Positions 19,444-29,281 of a stretch of DNA of 64,000 bases are shown piece by piece (positions within the stretch are counted from its first letter, which is position 1; each line of letters opens with the position of its first letter). The translations under genes and the position numbers were made by a program. This DNA is from G965247775 sp965247775. GTDB lineage: Bacteria; Chloroflexota; Dehalococcoidia; Bin125. Below the pieces are notes generated by a model. That model was not told the DNA's origin. It saw only the letters and a program-made list of their open reading frames with translations, and did not search any database. The stretch is taken from assembly GCA_965247775.1 (NCBI GenBank), contig OZ252031.1, forward strand, positions 1,922,001 through 1,986,000, read 5' to 3'.

Positions 19444-21282
19444 ATGATCCGATCTCGCTACGCCGATGCTCTCGCAGGCCTCCTCGCCGCCGGCTTGGCG
19501 CTCGGCGTCGCTGAACTGATGGCCGGTATCACCGGCGCCAGCTCGCTAGTCGTCGCGGTCGGCAACGTCGTGGTGGATTACACCCCGGGCTCTGTCGTCA
19601 AAGCGGCCATCGAGGCGTTTGGGACGAACGACAAGCTCGTGCTTCTGCTCTCCATCGTCCTCATCTCGCTTGCTCTCGGAGCCGTGCTCGGCTCCATCGC
19701 CCGCCGCCGGCGGTACGTTGCCCCCGTCGCGTTCGCCGGCTTCGGCCTCGCCGGCGCGCTCGCCGGTGTCCGCGACCCGCTCTCTTCCGATGTCCTCTCT
19801 TTCGTCAACGCCGCCGTTGCCGCCATCGTGGGCTGGTGGGCCTTTGGCCGCCTGCTCGGTGCCGCCACGTTTGCGACTGCCCCCGGGCACGAAGACCCGG
19901 CCGTCGTGGTGCCCGGCCGAAGGCTCGTCGATCGACGTCGCTTTCTCACCTTCGCCGCCGCCGCCGTCGGGAGCACGGCGCTCACCGCCGTTACTGGTCG
20001 CCTCATCCTCGGTCCAGCCGTTGACATCGAGGCCCAGCGCGCCGCCATCGCGCTGCCGTCCGTCCCAGCCCCCCCACCGGCAGCGTCCGACGCCGTGGAC
20101 GAGGAGGACACTGCGGCCGCCGAGGACGCCGAGGATGATGAGCGCGATGAGTCCTCGCCACCGACAGCGGCCGCCGATCAGGCCGCCGAGGACGACGCGG
20201 ACGCTGAGTCCTCGCCACCGGCAGCGGCCGCCGCTAGGGCCGCCGGGGACGATGCGGGCGATGAGGCCGATGACGCCGCCCAGGAAGAGGGCGATGAGCC
20301 CCCGCCACGCACAGAGCCCACGCGACCCACAGTCACCCAGACATCCGCCGCGATCGCCACCATCGACATTCCCGTTCCGGGTCAGTCCAGCCTGATCACC
20401 CCGAATAGTGAGTTCTACCGAATCGACACGGCGCTCACCGTGCCACACGTCGATGTCGAGGGCTGGACCCTCCGCATCAAAGGCATGGTTGACGAACCGT
20501 ACGAACTCGACTTCGAGGAACTGCTCGAAATGGTCGCGATCGAGCAGTCCGCGACGCTCGCCTGCGTCTCCAATCAGGTCGGCGGCAGCCTCGTCGGCAA
20601 CGCCATCTGGCTCGGGGTGTCGCTCCCGGCGCTGCTCAAGCGTGCTGGCGCCCACGACGACGCGACCCAGATCGTCGGTCGCTCCGTCGATGGCTTCACC
20701 GTCGGCTTCCCAACCGAGGTGGCCCTGGACGGCCGTCCCGCCATGGTCGCGATCGGTATGAACGGCGAGCCACTCCCCGCCGAGCACGGTTTCCCCGCTC
20801 GCCTGATCGTCCCCGGCCTCTACGGCTACGTCTCCGCCACCAAGTGGCTCCGCGAGATCGAAGTCACCACCCTCGAGGCCTTCGATGCCTACTGGATCCG
20901 GCGAGGCTGGTCGAAGGTCGCCCCGATCAAGACCCAGTCACGCATCGATGTGCCACGGGGCGGTCGGACAGTTGCCGCGGGCCGGCTCCCGATCGCCGGG
21001 GTCGCCTGGGGCGGCATTCGCAGCATCGACCGCGTGGAGGTCCGCATCGCCAGCAGCGATGGACAAGAGGGCGAATGGCAGGACGCCCAGCTCGGCAAAC
21101 GGCTCACCCGGAGCAGTTGGCGCCAATGGGCGCTCGAATGGGACGCCACCCCTGGCACCTACGACATCGAGGTCCGCGCCACCGATGGCAATGGAGACAC
21201 CCAGACCGCCGAGAAACACAAGCCCGTCCCCAACGGCGCCACCGGCTACCACCAAATCCGTGTGGACGTCGAAGACGCCTAG
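19444..21282 (+). CDS. Membrane-anchored molybdopterin-dependent oxidoreductase (sulfite-oxidase fold)
   Basis: This 612-residue protein has four N-terminal hydrophobic segments (about residues 6-30, 66-86, 96-110, 122-145). An internal DRRRFL Tat-like motif sits ahead of a fifth segment (168-190), followed by a low-complexity Asp/Glu/Ala/Pro linker (about 216-300), then the sulfite-oxidase-type Moco domain. The Moco-ligating cysteine is in ACVSNQVGG near residue 374. A C-terminal immunoglobulin-like dimerisation domain follows. The ATG at 19444 begins the first membrane segment. It is the only long intact gene in a decayed area; a heme partner for electron transfer is not evident nearby. Confidence 0.85.
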   Translation: MIRSRYADALAGLLAAGLALGVAELMAGITGASSLVVAVGNVVVDYTPGSVVKAAIEAFGTNDKLVLLLSIVLISLALGAVLGSIARRRRYVAPVAFAGFGLAGALAGVRDPLSSDVLSFVNAAVAAIVGWWAFGRLLGAATFATAPGHEDPAVVVPGRRLVDRRRFLTFAAAAVGSTALTAVTGRLILGPAVDIEAQRAAIALPSVPAPPPAASDAVDEEDTAAAEDAEDDERDESSPPTAAADQAAEDDADAESSPPAAAAARAAGDDAGDEADDAAQEEGDEPPPRTEPTRPTVTQTSAAIATIDIPVPGQSSLITPNSEFYRIDTALTVPHVDVEGWTLRIKGMVDEPYELDFEELLEMVAIEQSATLACVSNQVGGSLVGNAIWLGVSLPALLKRAGAHDDATQIVGRSVDGFTVGFPTEVALDGRPAMVAIGMNGEPLPAEHGFPARLIVPGLYGYVSATKWLREIEVTTLEAFDAYWIRRGWSKVAPIKTQSRIDVPRGGRTVAAGRLPIAGVAWGGIRSIDRVEVRIASSDGQEGEWQDAQLGKRLTRSSWRQWALEWDATPGTYDIEVRATDGNGDTQTAEKHKPVPNGATGYHQIRVDVEDA

Positions 21283-21412
21283 CGGTACCGGCCACAGATC
21301 TGTGCGGCACGGCTGAGGGGTCGGAGACCAGGGGGTGGGTGTGGGCTGCCGCAGACGGGATGCTGCGCGAGGCAGGCGTGGTCGTGAGGCCCCGTGGGCG
21401 GCCGGCGGCGCG

Positions 21413-21880
21413 TCAATGGAGATCCGGAGACAGCGCGGCGGCGAGCAAGCGGTCGATGTCGCCGATCGCCTGGGACATCGCTGACCGATCAGGTCCAGCT
21501 GGCGCATCTGCGCGATGCGGGGGGACGCCTGGTTCAGCTCCCGCTTGGACAGTAGTTCCCGGAAGAGGCCGCAGGCGTCGGCGAGGCAGATGATCACCAC
21601 GTCGCGCGGGTGCGGGATCTCGTCGCTGAACAGCACGCCCATGATGCGCCGCTTCACGTCGCGCGCGACCGCCGCGTCGACGGCCGGGTAGCGCAGCGAC
21701 GGGAACAGCCACAGCACGCGGACGTCCCGGGGCGCCAGGATGCCGCGGTTGACGAGTCGATCGAGGGCGCCCGCGTAGATCGCGTCGGCGCGGCCCGCGG
21801 TGCGCTCCACCCAGAACCGGGCGTCGCGCTCCTCCGCCGTGGCGATGTCGGCCAGCGTGAGGTCGCGCATGCGATCGCCG
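21413..21880 (-). pseudogene. GPP34 (GOLPH3/Vps74)-like protein fragment
   Basis: The reading frame contains LDRLVNRGILAPRDVRVLWL and FPSLRYPAVD, then DVVIICLADACGLFRELL. This is the pattern of the C-terminal half of bacterial GPP34-domain proteins: a LxxRGIL helix, a LFPxxRYP turn and a late Ala-Cys-Gly helix. A frame change near 21480 separates the last 20 residues, and the N-terminus is cut where the Res duplicate begins at about 21881. The domain binds phosphoinositides in eukaryotes; its bacterial role is unclear. The family call is from memory of the motif only. Confidence 0.5.
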
Positions 21881-21882
21881 AG

Positions 21883-22097
21883 GGGCGTGGCGAGGACGAC
21901 CCGCTGCACCTGGTCGTCCAGATCAAGGGCCGGCGACTTGAGGACGCCAAAGAGAAGAAGGCGACCATCGAGACCTACCGGATCCCGGGGTCAACAACCT
22001 GGGAGCGTTCGGGCGCTGGGCGTTCGCGGACTTCACCGACGTGTGGGAGATCCAGTCCGGCTTCAAGGCGGCGGTGGAGACGGTGTTCAACCAGTGA
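21883..22097 (+). pseudogene. Second copy of the Res nuclease C-terminus
   Basis: About 215 bp here match 17890-18100 almost base for base: GEDDPLHLVVQIKGRRLEDA, then EKKATIETY. A one-base change shifts the frame before VNNLGAFGRWAFADF and the terminal FNQ stop at 22095-22097. As in the first copy, the residue before IKG is not glutamate (Gln here, Lys there). It is followed by a methyltransferase fragment, mirroring the order of the first locus, so this is a duplicated or rearranged end of the same restriction system. Confidence 0.78.
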
Positions 22098-22207
22098 TCG
22101 AGGGTGCCCTCGCGGAGGGCGCCCCGGCCGCAACGGCCGTGGCCGCGACGCCGGCGGGAGCCGCAGAGGGAGGGCATAGGGATGGCGCGCAAGGGATACG
22201 GGCGCCG

Positions 22208-23882
22208 ATGAGCAACACGCTTTCCACCGATGGGGAACTCGACGCACTCCAGTCGCTGCCGAAGCGGGTGACCAATCCTGGTGCGACTGGTCGCAAGGAC
22301 GAGCAGGACCGCTCCGGCCACAGCGTGCAAGCGCCGCCGCTCTTCATCCAGGAGAAGCTGCACCCCAAGGTCCTGATCGACGACCTGATGCGGCGCACGG
22401 ACGCGGGCCGGGAGCGGCAGGAGCAACTGGACCTGTTCGGGGACTTCAACGGTCTGGAGGGCGACGAGGTGGCCAAGACCGAGTTCTACCAGCACGACGT
22501 CCGGGCGCTGACGGATGAAGTGCTTGGCGATTCGAACTTCGTCGCCGAGATCCTCTTCAAGAAGACCGGATCGTAGCGCTGCGGCGCTTGGTGCCTCTCA
22601 TGACTACGTGCTGTGGTATGCGCGAGATACTGACCGAGCCAAGATCCGATCTCGACGGATAAGGAAGACCTTCCAACACAGGGCGATCCGAACTACGTGC
22701 ACATTCAACTCGGCGACTACTCCACACGCCGCATGTCCCCCGACGAGCGGTGGAGAATGAAAGCCCTACCGGAAAGAGCAAGAGTCTTTAGGCACGGACC
22801 GATTTCCGGACAAGGGACGTCTGGAAACGACCGGCCCGTCATGTTTGCTGGTCTGGATTTCATGCCTGAATCTAATCGGCATTGGTCCACAACAACCGCC
22901 GGGCTGGCACAGGCTATTCGGGCTGGAAGAATTGGGTCGACAGGCAATTGCCTGTCGTACCTTCTCTTCTGGGACACCGGGACGTCTAGGTCACATCGGG
23001 GAGGACACCCAATCAGGCGGGTTCGCGCAGGGACCGGCTCTATGCCATTCAAACAACTACTGAAGTGCTTCAGCACTGTATCCTGATGGCGACGGACCCG
23101 GGCGACCTCGTGCTGGACCCCACGTGCGGCTCCGGTACCACCGCGTGCTGGGCGTCGATGAGAACGACGAGTTGATCCGGGATGATCCTGGAGAACCTGA
23201 AGTCGGCCGGGGTGCAGCAGGGCGCACGAGGAGGACCGGAACAACTTCACGTCGCTGGCGCCCTGGCCGGGCGAGCTGATCTGCGCGGAGGGACGCTACA
23301 TCAAGGGGGCTGAGGAGTCCGGCGTCGAGAAGCGCGCGGCGGTCTTCATTGGGCCGGAGTTCGGCACGGTCGCGGGACCGGACCTCGTTAAGGCCGCCCG
23401 CGAGGCCGGCGACGCTGATTTCGAGGTTCTCATCGCCTGCGCCTTCAGCTACGACGCTCATTCGTCGGAGTTCGCCAAGCTCGGCCGCATCCCCGTGCTC
23501 AAGGCCCGCATGAACGAGGACTTGCACATGGCCGGCGAGTTGAAGGGCAAGAGCAACCTCTTCGTCATCTTCGGTGAGCCGGACATCGACATCCTGGACG
23601 CGGAGGACGGTCAGGAGCAGGTCCGAGTGAACGGCGTCGACGTCTTCCACCCCAACAGCGGCGAGATCCGCAGCGACGGGCCGGACGGCATCGCCTGCTG
23701 GTTCGTCGACACGGACTACAACGAGGAGAGCTTCTTCGTCCGCCAGGCGTACTTCCTGGGCGCAAACGACCCTTACAAGGCGCTCAAGACCACGCTCAAG
23801 GCGGAGATCAACGAGGAGACCTGGGAGACGCTGCACAGCGACACGTCGCGGCCCTTCGAGAAGCCGGCGTCGGGGCGGATTG
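22208..23882 (+). pseudogene. Mod-type DNA methyltransferase, middle and C-terminal pieces
   Basis: Recognisable pieces in order: VQAPPLFIQEKLHPKVLIDD near 22320, FYQHD then FVAEILFKKTGS at 22480-22575 with the DPPY region deleted between, NYVHIQLGDYSTRR and HWSTTTAGL near 22690-22900, and ILMATDPGDLVLDPTCGSGT (SAM-binding motif) at about 23084-23140. After a large deletion come ENLKSAGVQQ, ICAEGRYIKG, KARMNEDLHM and YFLGANDPYKALKTTLKAEI to 23820. Multiple frame changes and the lost catalytic motif show it is dead. It completes the fragment at 18571-18747. Confidence 0.8.
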
Positions 23883-24272
23883 TACTGGGGAGACGAGGCG
23901 GTAGTGGGAATCGAGAGCCTGGCTGTGCTGCACAGGGACCGCCAGCGATGCGGCGGATGCCAGAAGCAACTGTGAATCGGCCGCGCCCATCACGGCCGCG
24001 ATCGCCGCCGTTAGAAGCAGCCCAGTCAGGGGTTGGCTGTAGCCTTCCTGCCAGACCGTTCGGCCAGGCGAGTGCCGCGACAGCGCACGCTCTGGAGCTT
24101 GCTGATCATGGTTCGACGGCCTAGGGGTAGCATTACCGCTGCCCAGAGGAGACTGACGTTGTTCATATCTCCTCGCTGTAGCATTGATTCCGGCCGGGGT
24201 TCTGACGCGAAGGACCTTGACGGACAGTCGGCATCCGACCGAACCGAAACCACCGCGCAAGAGGAGAGCCAG
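23883..24272. other. Gap after the restriction-modification remnant
   Basis: About 390 bp with no supported gene. GAGGAGAG at 24261-24268 is the ribosome-binding site of the His-rich peptide that follows. Confidence 0.5.
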
Positions 24273-24395
24273 ATGGCGGAACACGCACACGACGCGCATG
24301 AGTGCGACACGCACGAGCACCATGCGGACGAGCCCGGGCACGTGCACGACGCGCACGAGTGCGATACGCACGAGCACCACGCTCACGCCTCCTGA
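24273..24395 (+). CDS. Histidine-rich 40-residue peptide, candidate metal-binding
   Basis: A 40-codon frame with a good GAGGAG six bases upstream. It encodes 13 His, 2 Cys, 5 Asp and 6 Glu. The 13-residue unit HDAHECDTHEHHA occurs twice, at residues 6-18 and 25-37. The two units differ at four codons and every difference is synonymous, which suggests selection on the protein. Such sequences bind Zn, Ni, Co or Cu and occur as storage or buffering peptides or as loops of metal exporters. It converges on the CDF exporter remnant at 24463-25442, whose N-terminus is also His-rich. No signal peptide or known family was recognised. Confidence 0.6.
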   Translation: MAEHAHDAHECDTHEHHADEPGHVHDAHECDTHEHHAHAS

Positions 24396-24462
24396 GCACG
24401 AGGCCTCGCTGCTTCAGCCGGGAGTCGCGGAGGTCACCAACGTCTGCCGGGGTCTGCGCACC

Positions 24463-25442
24463 CTAGAAGGGCAGGGGCAGCCACCCCCCTTTCTTGGTCC
24501 GCTGCACCTCGGCCAGCAAATGGCCGACGTGGTGGTCTTCGGTGCAGCCCGTCAGTGACTGCTCCAATCGCACGGTGGCGTGACCGATGCCAAAGCGGCG
24601 GTGGACCAGATCCTGTACCCGTGTCAGCAACGGATCGAGACCTCCCGAGTAAGAGGGGTCCACGAGCACGTGGGCGGTGACCGCCTCATTTCCCGAGGTG
24701 ATGGTCCAGACGTGGGCGCCGTGGACGAGGGTCACACCCTCCAAGGCTTCGATGTCGCTGCAAAGCTTATACACGTCACCGCGATGATGATGCTGAGAAT
24801 AGGGTCGGCGATCGTCCATTCAAAGGCCAGAACGAGTATGGCGGCAACGACCACACCGACGGACCCCAGCAGGTCGGCGATCACGTGCTTGTAGGCGCCT
24901 TCGACGTTCAAGCTGTGCCCCACCGACCGGTGCAGGATCCAGGCGGCAGCAATGTTCACTAAGAGCCCCCCCCGTACCGACGAACAGTACCGGCCATCCA
25001 TCGATCTCACTTCCATGCAAGAACCGATGGTACGCCTCCCAAATATCCAGGCGGCGATCAGCCATAGCGCGAAGGTGTTGATCAAAGCGGCCAGCACCTC
25101 GGTGCGGTAATACCCGAACGTCCGCTCGGGGGACGCTGCCTTCTCCGCAATCCACATGGCGACGAGGGCCATGACGATGGCGGCGGCGGCGGTGAGCATG
25201 TGCCCAGCGTCGGCTATGAGCGCCAGGCTGCCCGACAGGACACCGCCCACCACCTCGGCCACCATGTAGCTCGAAATCAGCGCCAGGGCGAGAATCAGGC
25301 TGCGACGGCTGCTGCCTCGTAAGTCGTGAGCATGGTCGTGGCCGCCATGATCGTGGCCGTCATGGTCACCCGTCCCACCGCCGGGGGGGGGGAGGCGGAC
25401 CGGAACGGTGGGGAGCAGGCCCTTCGGCGGATGAATCAGCAT
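24463..25442 (-). pseudogene. Cation diffusion facilitator (CzcD-like) with frameshifts
   Basis: From the right, a His-rich start (HDGHDHGGHDHAHD) is followed by the membrane core ISSYMVAEVVGGVLSGSLAL and IADAGHML (the HxxxD-type zinc site of CDF exporters). The fourth segment runs out of frame near 25050, where EAYHRFLHGSEIDGWPVLF lies in another frame, and returns at LLVNIAAAWILHRS and LNVEGAYKHVIADLLGS. The cytoplasmic domain (LVHGAHVWTITSG) is in a further frame near 24700, after a deletion. A ten-G run at 25384-25393 sits near the start. The exporter is inactive unless these are assembly errors; codons look otherwise normal, suggesting recent loss. Confidence 0.8.
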
Positions 25443-25756
25443 CGATGCCGTGGTTGACGTGGGGACCTGACTCGCCTGCTTCGCGCATGGTGCGGAACCC
25501 TCTCGAAGCGAGTCAGTCCAGTGGAGGCTGGGGGTACGCGGCTCTGTGCCCAGCGCCCACGGTTCGTCTCCGCTTGGGGGATTGTGCCTCCTCGCTATCG
25601 TCGTGTCCAGATCACCTCCTGCACCGGACCTGGGGGCAACCCGCCCGCCCGCCCGGTGCACGGGGGCGCAGTGGCTGACCTGACGGCGAGCAGACAGCGC
25701 TGCGCCGGGGCTGAAGCCGCCATCCGGATGCCGCGGGGCTACCCCAACTGGCACCG
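25443..25756. other. Gap between CDF remnant and LivK-type gene
   Basis: About 314 bp with only short unsupported frames; no promoter, repeat or RNA gene was recognised. Confidence 0.5.
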
Positions 25757-26914
25757 TCAATTCGCCGGTACCGCCGCCGCGCCCGCGAGGCGATCGATGC
25801 GATACGCGCCGGCGGCGGCGATGTCGCCCTGTGCGTCGAACGAGAGGGAGCCGTAGAACTTCCCGTCCCACCCCTGCGTGCCGTACAGGAAGCCCCGCAG
25901 ACAGCTCGCGTCGTCCTCACAACGCGTGAGGGCCTCGCCCAGCAGGAAGATCCCGTCGTAGGCCGTGGCGCAGAAGTACGAGAGGTCGCAGTCCGTCTCG
26001 TCCTGCAGGGCGAGGAACTCGGCCGTTCCCTCGCCCTTGAAGGTCCCGACCGGGACGTAGTACCCGTGCGTGGACGCATCGTCGGTGACGGCGAGGACGT
26101 CGTTCCCGATGCCCTGCGCCGTGACGCCGGCAGTGTGCAGCGCGGCGGCGAAACGGGTGGCGCCGGGGATGGTCTGCGGCAGGACGATCACCGCATCGGG
26201 CTGCGCGGCGGCGATCTTCCCGGCCGCCGCCGCGAGGTCCGTGACCTCGTCCGCGCCCACGACCTCGTCGGCCACGATGGCTCCGCCAATCCCCGGCAAC
26301 CCCGCCCCGTACGATCGGCGCAGGTCCTGGGCGTAGGCCGTGTCCGCCGTCAGCAGCGCGAAGCGCCGGTAGTCCTCGGCGCGCAGGAAGGCCAGCATGG
26401 CGTCGACCTGGGCGGAATTGGTCGGCGTGTTCCGGAAGATGTAGTCGCCGGCGTCGCTGATCTCGTCACTGGAGGCGAGGGGAGAGAGCAGCAGCACGCG
26501 ATTCGCCTCGACGTACGGGGCCATGCCGAGGACCTCACCGGAACAGGTGCCGCCATAGATGACCCGCACACCCTCCTCTTCCACCAAGCGGCGCGCCGCG
26601 GCCAGGGCGTCGGCCCCGGTGCACTGCCCATCCGCGAAGACCACCTCCAGCCGCCTGTTCTGCCCAGCCCACTCCGCATTGAGATCGCGCACCGCCCGCT
26701 CGATGACGCGCTGCACGGGCAGCCCGTACACGGCCCCGTCCCCGGTCAGTGGGTGCACCGCCCCGATGCGAACCACCTCGGGGTCTATCGAGGTCGGCGT
26801 CCCGCCGGAATCCTGCGCCGTCGCCTGGGAGTCGCCAAGCGGGGAGAGGAGGATTCCCATCGCCAGAATCGAGAAGGCAAGAAGGGCGAGCACAACCTTA
26901 CGGGACGTCGTCAT
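25757..26914 (-). CDS. Branched-chain amino-acid-type ABC substrate-binding protein
   Basis: A 385-residue secreted binding protein: a hydrophobic signal segment at residues 8-24, then RIGAVHPLTGDGAVYGLPVQ, the classic first strand and loop of LivK-type proteins, VIYGGTCSGEVLGMAPYVEA, and LASSDEISDAGDYIFRNTPT. A paired cysteine pattern (CTGADA, GTCSG; later CEDDASC) suggests disulfides. The type I fold binds amino acids, amides or aromatic acids outside the cell. No permease or ATPase is adjacent, so it is an orphan here. It could serve the LivG/LivF system at 1-7 kb, but that lies 19 kb away. Confidence 0.85.
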   Translation of the reverse strand: MTTSRKVVLALLAFSILAMGILLSPLGDSQATAQDSGGTPTSIDPEVVRIGAVHPLTGDGAVYGLPVQRVIERAVRDLNAEWAGQNRRLEVVFADGQCTGADALAAARRLVEEEGVRVIYGGTCSGEVLGMAPYVEANRVLLLSPLASSDEISDAGDYIFRNTPTNSAQVDAMLAFLRAEDYRRFALLTADTAYAQDLRRSYGAGLPGIGGAIVADEVVGADEVTDLAAAAGKIAAAQPDAVIVLPQTIPGATRFAAALHTAGVTAQGIGNDVLAVTDDASTHGYYVPVGTFKGEGTAEFLALQDETDCDLSYFCATAYDGIFLLGEALTRCEDDASCLRGFLYGTQGWDGKFYGSLSFDAQGDIAAAGAYRIDRLAGAAAVPAN

Positions 26915-27143
26915 ACGGGATCCTCCGCAAACCAGCTTGCCGGCTGTCTCGACAGGCGAGTTGTCGTCTTCGTTGGCTCGTTCCGTGCGTCACCATGAAA
27001 GGACAGCAGCGCCCCACGTTTGGTCTTGCGAATGCTAGAGGATGATGACACTCGGCGGCGAGGCCGCACCGCAAGCAGGCCGCAGCGCGGGGACGCCGAC
27101 GGCACGAGCGACGGTCCGCTCGGTCGCCTGTCGAGGGGCGGGG

Positions 27144-28190
27144 TTATGCCTCGGGCCAGCCGTCGGGGATGTCGCCGCTATCGAGCGCGGCCCGGATGGC
27201 CGCGGCCGCATCCTCGGTCACCCAGGTACTCCAGACGTCTTCGTTGCCGCTCAGCCACCAGAGGGCGGCATCGTTGGCAGTGGCGTCCGGGTGGTCGCTG
27301 AGCCAGGCGGCCACGGCGCGGTACTTCGTGACGTCGAAGGTCCACCCCCGCAGCATCGCGACGACGTCCGGGGCATTGGTCACCACTTCGGGGTGCACGG
27401 CGATCAGGATGGTGTTGCCCCCGAAGGTGCAGGCCTTGGTGGTGAACCAGCACTCGTCGCTGTAGGCGGGCTCCTCGAGCCGCACCAGATCCAGCACTAG
27501 GGCAGGATCGTTGGTGCCCCACTGGTAGCCCAGCCAGGGCTTGCGCTTCTCGTAGGCGCCGATGAGGTCGGCGTTCAGGGCGGCGCCGTCGGCGGGGGCG
27601 ACGATCTCGACGTGTTCGGCGAGCCCGTAACCCTCGATCTGTGCGGCGTGGTTTTCTTCGCAGGCCCAGCCGATCACACAGGACACCAGCCGAGCCTTGC
27701 CGCCGGTCTCGGCGTTGGCGAAGAGCGCCTTGAACTTGTCGTCCTTCAGGTCCTCGACGCTATCGAGATCCGGGTATTGCTCCTGCAGGTAGGCGGGGAT
27801 GACGAAACCGGACTGCCAGTCGGTGCCGAGGCTCGGGCCCAGCGGTACCACTTCCCCGGCGGCCTGCGCTTCGTCCCAGGCTTCCTGTTGGTTGGGCAGC
27901 CAGATCTCCATGGTGATGTGGGTGTCGCCGCGCCGCAGACCCTGGAACAGCGGCAGAGTCGCCCCCAGCACCACGTCGGTCGGGTACTCGTAACCTATCT
28001 CGACGACGTACTGGGCGATGCGGTTCTGGATCTGCGCGCTGGTCCAGTTCAGGTCGCTGAAGACGAGGGTCTCCTTGTCGTCACCGGAGTCGGAGCCCGA
28101 ACAGGCGGTGGCGGCCATCAGAACGAGCATGGCGATCATCATGAGCGCGAACGTGCCGAGTTGCAGAATGCCGTGTCGTTGTTGCCGCAT
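27144..28190 (-). CDS. opuAC: Glycine betaine/choline ABC transporter binding lipoprotein
   Basis: The 348-residue product starts with a positively charged N-terminus, a hydrophobic stretch and a lipobox-like AATACSG (lipidated Cys near residue 32). The mature domain has VFSDLNWTSAQIQNRIAQYV, typical of OpuAC/ProX, and EIWLPNQQEAW with aromatic residues expected in the betaine cage. The ATG at 28190 is chosen since GAGGATCAGG precedes it; an upstream in-frame start would only add residues before the signal. It is the last gene of opuAA-AB-AC, 13 bp after the permease, and delivers compatible solutes to the membrane complex. Confidence 0.88.
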   Translation of the reverse strand: MRQQRHGILQLGTFALMMIAMLVLMAATACSGSDSGDDKETLVFSDLNWTSAQIQNRIAQYVVEIGYEYPTDVVLGATLPLFQGLRRGDTHITMEIWLPNQQEAWDEAQAAGEVVPLGPSLGTDWQSGFVIPAYLQEQYPDLDSVEDLKDDKFKALFANAETGGKARLVSCVIGWACEENHAAQIEGYGLAEHVEIVAPADGAALNADLIGAYEKRKPWLGYQWGTNDPALVLDLVRLEEPAYSDECWFTTKACTFGGNTILIAVHPEVVTNAPDVVAMLRGWTFDVTKYRAVAAWLSDHPDATANDAALWWLSGNEDVWSTWVTEDAAAAIRAALDSGDIPDGWPEA

Positions 28191-28203
28191 GTCCTGATCC
28201 TCG

Positions 28204-29281
28204 CTAACCGGCGGTGAGGCGTTCCCTGTTTTTCGCACCGATCGATTGCGTCAGACGGTCGACGATGATCGCGAGGAACACGATCGCGAGTCCCGCGATG
28301 ACTCCGTTGCCCGACTGATTCTTCTGCAACGCCCGCAACACGTCGTCACCCAAGCCTCCGGCGGCCACCATACTGGCAATGGTCACCATCGCCAGCGCCA
28401 TCAGCGTGGTCTGGTTGATGCCGGCCATGATCGTGGGCAAGGCCATCGGGATTTGGACCTTCGTCAGCACCTGCCGGGGCGACGATCCGAACGCCAAGGC
28501 GGCCTCGACGACCTCTGGGGAGACCTGGCGGATACCGAGATTGGTGAGGCGGATGACGGGGGGCACCGCGTAGATGACGGTCGCGAAGATGCCTGCCGGC
28601 TTGCCTAGGCCGAAGAAAGAGGATGCCGGGAAGCAGATAGACGAAGCTCGGCATCGTCTGCATCGCGTCGAGGATCGGACGCATCAGGCTGTCGGCGATG
28701 TGGTTGCGGGCGCCGAGCACGCCCAGCGGCAAGCCGATGGCCAGCGCGACGGCCACCGCCACGACGATCAGCGCGGTCGTGTCGATGGCGTTCTGCCAGA
28801 GGCCCATGAACCCGATGTAGAGCAAGGCGAGCGCCGTGAAGCCCAGCAAGCGCCAGCGCCCCACCACGAAGGAGAGGAGCGCCAGTCCGACAATGAGGAC
28901 CGGCCAGGGAATCCACTTGAGCGCGTCCTCGATGTACACGAGCACGTAGGCGGTCGCATCGCTCAGACTGTCGAACAGCCAATCTCCCTCCTCGGTCAGC
29001 CAGGAGACCGCATCGTCGATGCTGTCTCCGGTAACTTCGCGCACCGTCTTGTCCAGGGTCACGGTTCTGCCGTCGCCCGCCGGCTCCTCGGACTGTGAGA
29101 TGGTGGTGGGGAACTCCATCCCCGGACCCCAGATCAACAGGCTCGCCACTAGCACGCCGAGCACCGCCGCCACTCCCGGCAGCCAGCGATGGCCGGTGCG
29201 GAGAGCAGTCAGCCAGCGACGAGGCGACGCGGGTCCGGGGGCGCTTTGGGTGTCCTGCGTGTCCGCGGACCGGTCCATCAT
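28204..29281 (-). pseudogene. opuAB: Glycine betaine ABC permease, single frameshift
   Basis: The N-terminal part runs through TM segments and the binding-protein-dependent permease start (IDTTALIVVAVAVALAIGLP, LMRPILDAMQTMPSFVYLLP). Right after PGILFL the frame is lost: removing one T from the TTT near 28612 restores FFGLGKPAGIFATVIYAVPP. The remaining 120 residues, including the EAA-like loop (ALAFGSSPRQVLTKVQIPMA), then follow in frame to 28204. Only this one base separates it from an intact gene of about 358 codons, so it is either a very recent mutation or a base-calling error. The start overlaps the ATPase stop by four bases. Confidence 0.85.

Noticed and set aside
19546..20787. Long minus-strand open frame opposite the molybdoenzyme
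   Set aside because: Gly/Arg-rich mirror of a GC-rich gene without domain, start site or ribosome site.
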